Shown here in pieces: positions 1-6,287 of a DNA stretch of 6,824 nt. This DNA is from Opitutales bacterium. GTDB taxonomy: Bacteria; Verrucomicrobiota; Verrucomicrobiia; Opitutales; UBA2987. The position numbers and the translations under genes were made by a program. Every line of letters starts with the position of its first letter. The stretch's first letter is position 1. The notes below the pieces were generated by a model. The model saw only the letters and a list, made by a program, of their open reading frames with translations, was not told where the DNA came from and made no database searches. The stretch spans positions 1 through 6,824 of the forward strand of contig JAJFLT010000370.1 of assembly GCA_021772555.1 (NCBI GenBank), given 5' to 3'.

Positions 1-392
1 AACAGCAGGATTCCGAATCCGGCCCCCATGTGCCAGCGTTCCTCCAATCCCGGAATGTAAAATAGAGCCCATAGAATCAGCGAACCGGCAATGACCAGCC
101 CCAACAAAACCAGCAAGGTTCTGGACAATACCCGGTTGAGCAGTTGAAAAGCGGCCGGGCGGCGATCATTTTCCATCTCCTCGGCCAGTATGGGAACGAG
201 GGCTGATGTCAACGCCCCTTCCCCCAGCAACCGCCGAAAGAGGTTGGGCAGAGTGAAGGCAAAGATAAAGGCCGAACTAATGGATCCGGCCCCTAAAAAA
301 GCAAATAGCAGAATGTCCCGCAGAAGCCCTAAAATGCGCGACAACACGGTGGCAATGGCCACAATGGAGATGTTTTCCAGGAATTTAACCAT
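1..392 (-). CDS. murJ: MurJ/MviN lipid II flippase, N-terminal part (runs off left edge)
   Basis: MurJ flips lipid II, the peptidoglycan precursor, across the inner membrane. Only the first 130 residues are in the window; the rest lies beyond position 1. The reading frame begins at ATG 392-390 and is open to the edge. The N-terminus aligns without gaps to my memory of E. coli MurJ: 'SRILGLLRD' (residues 18-26) matches its SRVLGFARD, and 'LPNLFRR' (48-54) matches LPNLLRR, followed by 'EGALTSALVPILAE'. This places R19, R25, D26 and R53 at the functionally important E. coli R18, R24, D25 and R52. The essential E. coli D39 would correspond to S40 here, which is unusual. Hydrophobic segments lie near residues 8-17, 27-47, 90-112 and after 122. 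The gene starts 12 bp after the dehydrogenase stop, with no clear Shine-Dalgarno sequence, so it probably shares that transcript. Family assignment is firm. Confidence 0.92.
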   Translation of the reverse strand, partial: MVKFLENISIVAIATVLSRILGLLRDILLFAFLGAGSISSAFIFAFTLPNLFRRLLGEGALTSALVPILAEEMENDRRPAAFQLLNRVLSRTLLVLLGLVIAGSLILWALFYIPGLEERWHMGAGFGILL

Positions 393-404
393 TATGGGAC
401 CGCA

Positions 405-1205
405 TCAAGTCATTCCGGGCGGATCGAAACGGCCGTCCACCGCCGTCCAACCACCATCCACAAAGAGGACCGTTCCGGTGATATAACTGGCCGCCTGGGA
501 TGACAAAAATACGGCCGGGGCGGCGATCTCCTCGGGTTGGGCCCAACGGTTGAATACGCATTTGGCCGCATAAGCGTCGTGCCAGTCCTTGTTTGCTTTG
601 ATCTGCTGAGTCAGAGGCGTATCGACCACTCCGGGGGCAATCGCATTGACGCGCACCCCGCTGGCCCCCAACTCCGCCGCAGCCGTCCGTACCATCTGGA
701 CAATTCCCGCCTTGGTGGCCGCATAAACCCCCTGCCCGGGCTCTACCACCTGTGCCCGGATCGATGAAAACAAAAGGATGCTTCCCCCACCCTGGGCGGC
801 CATGATGGTCCCCGCCGCCCGCAAAACATTCAGACCGCCTTTCAGGTTCAGGTCGATGACCTTGTAAAACTCATCCTCCCCATAGGCGGCCAGCGATTTG
901 CGAAAATTAATCGCCGGAGTGGAAATCACAATGTCGAGCCGTCCATCGGAACCACGACTCGCTTCGAGGGCGCTTTGGACAGCATTAAAATCGCGCACAT
1001 CGAGAACGGCGGCCTCTGCCTCGCCGCCCGCGGACCGGATTTTTTGGGCTGTCTTTTGAGCGGAGTTTAAATTTACATCCAGGCAGGCCACCGAAGCGCC
1101 TTGGTCGGAACAGGCGACTGCCACGGCTTCACCGATCCCGGCACCGGCCCCGATGATGGCGGCGGTTTTGTTTTCCAGGCTGAATGGGGAAATGTTTTTT
1201 TTCAT
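405..1205 (-). CDS. Short-chain dehydrogenase/reductase (classical SDR)
   Basis: A 266-residue cytoplasmic NAD(P)-dependent oxidoreductase of the classical SDR family, at the usual length of about 250-270. The Rossmann glycine motif is G19-x3-G23-x-G25, although the threonine that normally precedes it is I18. D43 at the end of the second strand favours NAD(H) over NADP(H). D69 ('VLDV') fits the adenine-pocket aspartate. The catalytic tetrad is complete: N120 ('DLNLKG'), S148, Y161 and K165 ('YAATK'), with the standard 13-residue Ser-Tyr spacing. 'IAPG' (189-192), 'WAQPEEIA' (221-228) and 'YITGTVLFVDGG' (241-252) are typical of FabG-like members. The usual NNAG motif reads STPA (95-98). The gene follows the symporter by 25 bp and precedes murJ by 12 bp. 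The substrate is unknown. A sugar, hydroxy-acid or amino-alcohol dehydrogenase is more likely than FabG itself, because no fatty-acid genes are nearby. Confidence 0.93.
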   Translation of the reverse strand: MKKNISPFSLENKTAAIIGAGAGIGEAVAVACSDQGASVACLDVNLNSAQKTAQKIRSAGGEAEAAVLDVRDFNAVQSALEASRGSDGRLDIVISTPAINFRKSLAAYGEDEFYKVIDLNLKGGLNVLRAAGTIMAAQGGGSILLFSSIRAQVVEPGQGVYAATKAGIVQMVRTAAAELGASGVRVNAIAPGVVDTPLTQQIKANKDWHDAYAAKCVFNRWAQPEEIAAPAVFLSSQAASYITGTVLFVDGGWTAVDGRFDPPGMT

Positions 1206-1230
1206 AAATGGCTGTCTTTAGAGATTTATT

Positions 1231-2628
1231 TTATGACTTCACTGGTTTTCGCCAACGCATAAATAAATGAACCAAAAGAAAAGCGCCTGCGGCCCCGATT
1301 AAGCCAATCACGAAAGGCCGCAACAGGCCGAATCCGCCACCGGGCAAAAGATGGGATCCGAGCAGGAATAAGATTCCCCCTCCGATGGCGGCGAGGGCTT
1401 CGGGCGTACCCGATCGGCGTAGGTAAAGTCCCGCTATCACCGGAACAAACAGGCTGACGCTCAAGAGCGAATAAAAAATCCCCAAAGATCCGATGACGGA
1501 GGGTAGCGCAATGGCGAGGGCCACACCCAGAACACCCCCTGCCACGGCCGCCAGACGGGCCGCCATGAGCACCTGGCGGTCGCTAGCGTCCGGGTTAAAA
1601 AACCGGCGATAGAGGTCTTGTGAAAGCGAAGTCGCGAGCATGAAAAGGATGGCGTCGGCGGAGCTGATTTCGGCCGAGAAAATGGCTGCCAAAGCCAGAC
1701 TGCCCACATAAACCGGAAGGGTGTCTTTCAACAAAGTCGGTAGGGCAAGCTCTTGATCCGCCAGTTCCGGATAAAGGACTTTTGCGGCCATGCCAAAAAA
1801 AACCGGCACGAAGGCAAAAAACAAAAGAACTACTCCCTGGCTGGTAACGGCTATTTGCACCGTGCGCCGGTCACGGGCCCCATAGATTTTTTGCAGAAGC
1901 CCCGGTGAGATGATAAAAGCGGGCCCCAGAAGAAGAAGGTAAATCCAGCCGGAACTTCCATGACTCCAGAAATTCAGGGCGCCGGGATCGGCCACCGATG
2001 TCATTAAGCCGCCGAATCCACCCACCGATGACAAAATCAGGGGAATGGCCAGGGCAAATCCAACCAGCAGAACGATTAATTGCAGAATATTGATCCAGGC
2101 CGAAGCAAGCAAACCACCGGCCGTAAAATAAACCGTCATAACCGCCCCGCCCACCAGGCATCCGGCATATTTGGGCAGACCGGCCACCACATGGAGCACC
2201 CAGGCCAAGGCAATTAACTGACCCGCTAAAATAGCCAAGGTGCCCACCCAAAGCAAAGCCGCCACGATTCCCCTCACGGTTTTATTGTAGCGGCGCTCCA
2301 GGTAATCTCCCACCGTATATAAATTATGCCGGGCGGCCGCTTCCCACATTTTCGGCCCTACCCACAACCCGAGAACAATGGACCCGATTCCGGCCGATCC
2401 AACCCACCACCAGGCGCTCAAGCCATCCCGATAACCGAGCCCGGCTGCTCCCACGGTGGAACCGGCCCCAATATTGGCCGCCAGCAAGGTGGAAAAAACC
2501 AGAACCGGTCCCAGTTTTCTGCCCGCCACAAAAAAGGTCCCGGAAGATTTGACCAACCGACCGATGCCCAAACCAAGGAGTGTCAGCAAGGCAGCATAGG
2601 CCAACAGGAAAACGAGATGGGTATTCAT
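1231..2628 (-). CDS. Sodium:solute symporter (SSS family) permease
   Basis: A 465-residue inner-membrane permease of the SSS family (LeuT fold; relatives PutP, PanF, SGLT), expected to import an organic solute with Na+. About 13 hydrophobic segments can be traced, from residues 5-24 to about 437-457, which is the family norm. Hallmarks are 'FFVAGRKLGP' (32-41), the glycine-rich first core helix 'AANIGAGSTVG' (50-60), 'YTVGDYLERRY' (104-114) and 'SAEISSADAILF' (318-329). From memory, the last aligns without gaps to the vSGLT helix carrying the Na2-site serines, so S322 and S323 would be the sodium ligands. This supports sodium coupling. The start codon overlaps the S58 hydrolase stop by 4 nt (ATGA), which indicates translational coupling and suggests that the permease takes up the hydrolase's substrate or product. 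The substrate cannot be named from sequence. Confidence 0.93.
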   Translation of the reverse strand: MNTHLVFLLAYAALLTLLGLGIGRLVKSSGTFFVAGRKLGPVLVFSTLLAANIGAGSTVGAAGLGYRDGLSAWWWVGSAGIGSIVLGLWVGPKMWEAAARHNLYTVGDYLERRYNKTVRGIVAALLWVGTLAILAGQLIALAWVLHVVAGLPKYAGCLVGGAVMTVYFTAGGLLASAWINILQLIVLLVGFALAIPLILSSVGGFGGLMTSVADPGALNFWSHGSSGWIYLLLLGPAFIISPGLLQKIYGARDRRTVQIAVTSQGVVLLFFAFVPVFFGMAAKVLYPELADQELALPTLLKDTLPVYVGSLALAAIFSAEISSADAILFMLATSLSQDLYRRFFNPDASDRQVLMAARLAAVAGGVLGVALAIALPSVIGSLGIFYSLLSVSLFVPVIAGLYLRRSGTPEALAAIGGGILFLLGSHLLPGGGFGLLRPFVIGLIGAAGAFLLVHLFMRWRKPVKS

Positions 2629-3701
2629 TCCCGGTCGCTTTTCAAATCCTTGGCCGAAGGTATTCCGGGAAGCCCCTCGGCCTCGCGAATGCCCCGTAAA
2701 ACCGCCTCCGCCATGACGTCGGCGGCCAATGCACCGAGAACCAGCAGGTTGGTTTCTTTCTCATAACCGCCCATACCGAGTGCAAAAATAGTGTCCCCAT
2801 CGACCGGTGTGTGGGACGGGTATATGGTTCGGGCCAGACCGTCATGGGCCATCTGGGCCACCTTGGTGGCCTCCGCCTGAGTTAAGACGGCATTGGTGGC
2901 AATGACTCCCAAAGTGGTATTTTCACCTTGGGCACCGTTGGCCTGAAATCCCGAGCGAATCCGATGGCGGACATCGGCCAGGGATTTTCCATCCGGGCCC
3001 CGACTACCGGCCAATACGAAACCGGTCGCCGGGTCAATCACATCTCCCGCCGCATTGACCACCACCAGTGCAGCCACAACAAGGCCATCCGGCATTTTCA
3101 GGGCAAAACTGCCCACCCCGGATTTCATGGGCAAAACCGGATCGCCAAGTTTGCCCACGGTGGCCCCGGCTCCGGCTCCCACGCTGCCTTCTTCCACGGG
3201 CCCTCGGTTGGCGGCTTGAGCGGCCCGGTAGCCGCTGGCGGCATCGGGACGAGCGGTTCCTTTCCCGACCCAAAGATCGTACAATATGGCCGCCGGAACG
3301 ATCGGCACGGGTCCAGCCCGGGTGGGAAAACCGATCCCATTTTCTTCCAGATAACGGACGACTCCAGTTGCCGTGTCCAGTCCGAATGCGCTCCCCCCGG
3401 CCAGAACGATGGCATGCACTTTTTGCACTGTGTTGACCGGATTGAGCAGGTCGGTCTCGCGTGTGCCGGGGGACCCACCCCGCACATCGACACCGGCCAC
3501 AGCGCCCTCTTCCACCAGGATAACGGTGCACCCGGTGGGGCGTTCCGCCAGTGTGTCGTGCCCCACTTTGACTCCCTCCACGGCGGTCAATGTGAGTTCC
3601 GCCTGGCTCCCTGCAAACAATCCCGGTTTCTCCATCTGGCAAATGAGGAAACTGAACGAAAAAAATGTCAGGGCAACGGTATGGGTAAATTTCATGTTCA
3701 T
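2625..3701 (-). CDS. S58/P1-family N-terminal-nucleophile hydrolase (DmpA/NylC type)
   Basis: A self-processing amidohydrolase of MEROPS family S58, whose known members cleave D-aminopeptides (DmpA), beta-peptides (BapA) or nylon oligomers (NylC). The start at 3701 gives 358 residues, close to NylC (355). An ATG at 3797 is also in frame but would overlap the divergent M20 gene, and the added residues are not family-like. AGGA lies 10 nt upstream of 3701. Residues 8-21 are hydrophobic after K4, like a signal peptide, with possible cleavage after A34. Family blocks are 'GGSPGTRETDLL', 'VLAGGSAFGLDTATGV', 'GSVGAGAGATVGK' and 'NTTLGVIATNA'. Self-cleavage should fall at N261/T262, with T262 the nucleophile. 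K184, N216, D301 and D303 match NylC K189, N219, D306 and D308, with identical K-to-T and T-to-D spacing. It is the first gene of the minus-strand operon. The family is firm; the substrate and export are inferences. Confidence 0.92.
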   Translation of the reverse strand: MNMKFTHTVALTFFSFSFLICQMEKPGLFAGSQAELTLTAVEGVKVGHDTLAERPTGCTVILVEEGAVAGVDVRGGSPGTRETDLLNPVNTVQKVHAIVLAGGSAFGLDTATGVVRYLEENGIGFPTRAGPVPIVPAAILYDLWVGKGTARPDAASGYRAAQAANRGPVEEGSVGAGAGATVGKLGDPVLPMKSGVGSFALKMPDGLVVAALVVVNAAGDVIDPATGFVLAGSRGPDGKSLADVRHRIRSGFQANGAQGENTTLGVIATNAVLTQAEATKVAQMAHDGLARTIYPSHTPVDGDTIFALGMGGYEKETNLLVLGALAADVMAEAVLRGIREAEGLPGIPSAKDLKSDRE

Positions 3702-3786
3702 ATTAATCTTTTCCTGGCAAGCCGGAAAATATACACTTTTGTGGTCGTTATAAATCCTGTCAACACTGCTCAACCATTGCCCGCCC
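3702..3786. promoter_or_regulatory. Divergent promoter region between S58 hydrolase and M20 hydrolase
   Basis: This 85-bp gap separates two divergently transcribed genes and must carry both promoters unless they lie inside the coding regions. On the minus strand a perfect TTGACA (3758-3763) and a TATATT (3728-3733) are both present, but 24 bp apart, too far for a standard sigma70 pair. On the plus strand TATAAA (3749-3754) lies 32 bp before the M20 start and could serve as a -10 box, without a good -35. The pieces interleave, so the two promoters may overlap and respond to a common regulator. The exact elements are uncertain. Confidence 0.4.
3705..3716 (-). promoter_or_regulatory. Ribosome binding site deciding the S58 hydrolase start
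   Basis: On the minus strand, AGGAAAAG stands just upstream of the ATG at 3701, with 10 nt between AGGA and the start codon. No such motif precedes the in-frame ATG at 3797. This supports the shorter start, after which the protein opens with a signal-like segment. A second in-frame ATG two codons further on (3695) could also be used. Confidence 0.5.
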
Positions 3787-5061
3787 ATGTCACCCATTGA
3801 AGACAGCCTCCTACGCCGAATTGAAGATACCGGTCATGAAATGGCACAATTTGCAGCCGACCTGATAAAGATTCCGACCATAAATCCGCCCGGACAAAAC
3901 TATCGGGAGTGCGCCGAGTTTATCGGTTCCCGCCTCCAGGAATTCGGGTTTGCGGTGGAGTATTTTATACCCGACGGCAGGCCCGAGCACACTGCCGACT
4001 TCCCCCGCGTCAATGTTGTGGGAGCTCGGTCCGGAAAACGGGAACGACCGGCCCTGCACCTCAACGGCCATTTCGATGTGGTGCCTCCGGGTGACGGTTG
4101 GACTCTCGATCCTTTTTCCGGAAAAATAGAAAATGGGCGCATTTACGGTCGAGGGAGCGCCGACATGAAAGGAGGGCTGGCGACCGCCATTTTTGCCGCT
4201 GAGGCGATCCGGCGCGAGGGCATCGAACTGGGCGGGCATCTTCAAATCAGCGGCTCTGTGGATGAGGAAAGCGGCGGATTTGCCGGGGTCGGTTGGCTGG
4301 CCGAAAATGGGGTAATTTGTTCAAAAAACACCGACTACGTCATCATTCCCGAACCATTCGGGACGGATCGCGTGTGTTTGGGACATCGTGGAGTTTACTG
4401 GTTCAAGGTAACCGCTCTGGGTAAAATCGCCCACGGCTCAATGCCTTTTCTGGGCGAAAATGCCATTCAAGGCATGGGCCGATTGCTCGAATCCATGCGC
4501 CGCGACCTCCTGCCCGCCCTGCGCCAAAGAAAAACGCTTATGCCAATTGTGCCCACCCAGGCGAGAAGACCTACCTTGAATATCAATTCCATTACCGGCG
4601 GCCAGGATGAAGCCAAAGGACAAACGCCTTGTGTTGCCGACCGCTGTGAAGCCATTTTCGACCGGCGATTCCTGCTGGAAGAAAGTTTCGAGGAAGTGCG
4701 GGATGAAATTAAGGAACTTCTGGCGGCAACGGAGGAAAATGAGGCGTCCCTCAAATTTGAATTAGAGGACTTAATGATGGTTCCACCCGTCAGTGCACCA
4801 AGGGACTGCGAATTAGTTCAGGCATTGGATCGGGCAGCGGTCAAGGTTTCGGGCCAACAACTGGAAAAAGTGGCCAGCCCCGGCACCTACGACCATAAAC
4901 ACATTCACCTGCGCGGCGGCATCGACCAATGCGTGGCCTTTGGCCCGGGCGAGCTCGAGCTGGCTCACCAGCCAGATGAATATTGCTCCATAGAGGATAT
5001 GGTCGCTTACACAAAAATCCTCGCCTTAACCATACTGGATTTGACGAAATCAAATGCCTGA
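3787..5061 (+). CDS. M20-family zinc amidohydrolase (ArgE/DapE/CPG2-like)
   Basis: A 424-residue cytoplasmic metallohydrolase of peptidase family M20, which removes acyl or aminoacyl groups from amino-acid-like substrates with a two-zinc centre. The pattern is complete: H95 and catalytic D97 in 'NGHFDVVP', bridging D126 in 'GRGSADMKGG', general base E160 and ligand E161 in 'SVDEESGG', ligand E189 in 'IPEPFG', and the last ligand H394 in 'ELAHQPDEY'. H216 ('HGSMP') belongs to the dimerisation lid (about 200-310). A segment rich in histidine and glycine (367-378, 'TYDHKHIHLRGG') replaces the more usual GTDAR-like loop near the active site, so the specificity may be unusual. No Shine-Dalgarno sequence precedes the ATG, and no alternative ATG exists before the in-frame stop at 3751. 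It is divergent from the S58 gene, which suggests a shared pathway. It could be a deacetylase, desuccinylase, deformylase or dipeptidase; I cannot choose. Confidence 0.92.
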   Translation: MSPIEDSLLRRIEDTGHEMAQFAADLIKIPTINPPGQNYRECAEFIGSRLQEFGFAVEYFIPDGRPEHTADFPRVNVVGARSGKRERPALHLNGHFDVVPPGDGWTLDPFSGKIENGRIYGRGSADMKGGLATAIFAAEAIRREGIELGGHLQISGSVDEESGGFAGVGWLAENGVICSKNTDYVIIPEPFGTDRVCLGHRGVYWFKVTALGKIAHGSMPFLGENAIQGMGRLLESMRRDLLPALRQRKTLMPIVPTQARRPTLNINSITGGQDEAKGQTPCVADRCEAIFDRRFLLEESFEEVRDEIKELLAATEENEASLKFELEDLMMVPPVSAPRDCELVQALDRAAVKVSGQQLEKVASPGTYDHKHIHLRGGIDQCVAFGPGELELAHQPDEYCSIEDMVAYTKILALTILDLTKSNA

Positions 5062-5285
5062 ACTTTTGCCAGGACCTGTCGCCGTGGCACTCCAAACATC
5101 GTTCACCTGCATTTATGTGATGGATTCTAGCATTTTTAAGGATATCCTATTCATTTTAAGATCTTTTTGACGAAGTTTCACTTATTGGTCATTGAGTTTT
5201 TCGGGAAATTCGCCTATAAGAGAGGCTAAATGGGAGACGCATTTATTTTCTTGCCGATCTTTGGTCACTAGATTCTAATTCTGCA
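5062..5285. other. AT-rich intergenic region upstream of parA
   Basis: This is the longest gene-free stretch in the window (224 bp) and is richer in A+T than the flanking genes. Besides the promoter at 5192-5220 it holds a 10-bp perfect palindrome (5139-5148, AGGATATCCT), an 8-bp palindrome (5158-5165, AAGATCTT), and a repeated TTTTAAG at 5134 and 5154, 20 bp or about two helical turns apart. These lie just upstream of the promoter and could be regulator sites, but short motifs like these also occur by chance in AT-rich DNA. I see no RNA gene and no convincing terminator for the M20 gene. Confidence 0.4.
5192..5220 (+). promoter_or_regulatory. Probable sigma70-type promoter for parA
   Basis: TTGAGT (5192-5197) and TATAAG (5215-5220) are separated by exactly 17 bp; four and five bases, respectively, match the sigma70 consensus. 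Transcription would begin near 5227 and leave an untranslated leader of about 59 nt before the parA ATG. The position in an AT-rich gap directly upstream of a gene supports the call, which rests on sequence match alone. Confidence 0.5.
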
Positions 5286-6179
5286 ATGGCTCGAAAAATC
5301 ACTTTCGTAAATTACAAAGGCGGGGTCGGCAAAACCTCGCTTATTGTCAATACAGCCGCCTGTTTGGCCCAAAAAGGCTTTCGGGTTCTACTCTTTGATT
5401 TTGACACCCAGTCAAATGCCAGCATCTGGCTCATGCGCCTGGACCGTTGGAACAAGATAAACATCTCCGGGGAAGGCTCCGTCTATTCCATTTTCAATCC
5501 AGGAAAAGCCCACCTTAGAGATTTGCTCATCAAGGATGTGGTCAAAAACAAAACGGGGGAGATCCTTCTCCCGGGTCTGGATTTGATACCCACTACTTTT
5601 AACCTGGTCGATCTGGAAAGCGATTACGAAGGCGATCCCAAAACGCCCCCCTACCTGCTCTTTCATCAGCAATTGGCAGAAATCGAATCCAACTACGACT
5701 ACATCCTGTTCGACTGCCCACCCAACATCCTGAGGGCCTCCCAATGCGGCGTTTTCACCAGCAATGAAATCCTCGTGCCGGCCAATCCGGATGCCTTGAG
5801 CCTGATCGGCTTTACCCTCCTGGTGGAAAAACTGATGCTCTTCCACCGCCGCTCGGCCAGTTTTCGAGTCAGCGGCATGGGCTCAGCGGCCCAAATCAAA
5901 GGCATTATATTCAATTCCATCAAAGCCAATGTCGATATCGAGGTGCCGAAAATGCGGATGCAGTTACGCATGAATCAGTTTCGCAACCAGAAAAGAGTCT
6001 CCCCTAAAGCCAAAATATACCAGACAACGATACGAGACGCCACAGTTGTGCGAAGAGCCGTCACGCTCGGTTTACCGGTCAATTTGGTCGTCAAAGGATC
6101 GGTGGGAGATAGTGTGGTGGGCGACTATACCAAGCTGGCCGGTGAAATTGCCCGCCATGAAGACGGCATGGCTTTTTGA
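5286..6179 (+). CDS. ParA/Soj-family deviant-Walker-A ATPase, without adjacent parB
   Basis: A 297-residue cytoplasmic P-loop ATPase of the ParA/MinD family, which uses ATP-driven dimerisation and DNA or membrane binding to position cargo such as chromosomes, plasmids or protein complexes. The deviant Walker A motif is 'KGGVGKTS' (11-18) with signature lysine K11 and catalytic-site K16. Walker A' is D40 in 'FDFDTQSNAS' (37-46) and Walker B is D143 in 'YILFDCPP' (139-146). No helix-turn-helix domain precedes the ATPase, so this is the short (type Ib or chromosomal) form. Residues 222-257 are rich in Arg and Lys, as in the DNA-binding face of Soj. The start is set by the motif sitting at the N-terminus, although no Shine-Dalgarno sequence is visible. 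The next gene is not ParB-like, so the cargo is unknown. A role in partition, or in positioning some other complex, is equally possible. Confidence 0.9.
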   Translation: MARKITFVNYKGGVGKTSLIVNTAACLAQKGFRVLLFDFDTQSNASIWLMRLDRWNKINISGEGSVYSIFNPGKAHLRDLLIKDVVKNKTGEILLPGLDLIPTTFNLVDLESDYEGDPKTPPYLLFHQQLAEIESNYDYILFDCPPNILRASQCGVFTSNEILVPANPDALSLIGFTLLVEKLMLFHRRSASFRVSGMGSAAQIKGIIFNSIKANVDIEVPKMRMQLRMNQFRNQKRVSPKAKIYQTTIRDATVVRRAVTLGLPVNLVVKGSVGDSVVGDYTKLAGEIARHEDGMAF

Positions 6180-6184
6180 TATTC

Positions 6185-6211
6185 AACTAAATGAATTCAT
6201 TTAGTTTTTTT
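6185..6211 (+). terminator. Probable rho-independent terminator after parA (22-bp perfect palindrome plus T-run)
   Basis: A perfect 22-bp inverted repeat occupies 6185-6206. Its 9-base arms are AACTAAATG and CATTTAGTT around a central AATT, and the right arm runs into seven consecutive T (6205-6211). It begins 5 bp after the parA stop, the expected place for an intrinsic terminator. The stem has only two G-C pairs, so it is weak. The perfect symmetry would also suit a dimeric DNA-binding protein, so an operator or partition site is an alternative. Confidence 0.6.
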
Positions 6212-6273
6212 ATTAATGTAAATAGTCTAACAGGCAGACTCTCAATTCGTTAAGCGAACATCAGGCAACAACC

Positions 6274-6279
6274 AAGGAA
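6274..6279 (+). promoter_or_regulatory. Shine-Dalgarno sequence of the unrecognised 3' gene
   Basis: AAGGAA lies 8 nt upstream of the ATG at 6288, a near-ideal spacing, and fixes this as the start. parA, just upstream, has no such site. Confidence 0.7.
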
Positions 6280-6287
6280 CTTGAAAG

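Noticed and set aside
190..486. Plus-strand reading frame of 98 codons
   Set aside because: It is antisense to murJ and the end of the SDR gene, both firmly identified; the product is a basic low-complexity sequence.
3728..3763. TTGACA and TATATT on the minus strand as one sigma70 promoter
   Set aside because: The spacer is 24 bp, well outside the usual 16-18; each element may be used with another partner, so no single promoter is called.
2928..3800. Long plus-strand reading frame of 290 codons
   Set aside because: It is antisense to the S58 hydrolase, and its translation is rich in Gly, His, Arg and Pro with no domain pattern; the minus-strand product carries every family motif.
5067..5089. 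TGCCA...TGGCA inverted repeat after the M20 gene as a terminator
   Set aside because: The stem is only five pairs with a 13-base loop, and no T-run follows.
5230..5271. 13-codon leader peptide (ATG at 5230, stop TAG at 5271) preceded by AGAGG
   Set aside because: The predicted transcription start near 5227 would exclude the AGAGG, the spacing is short, and the peptide lacks any attenuator-like residue run.
6224..6240. AGTCT...AGACT inverted repeat upstream of the 3' gene
   Set aside because: Five-base arms with a 7-base loop occur often by chance, and no promoter elements are aligned with it.
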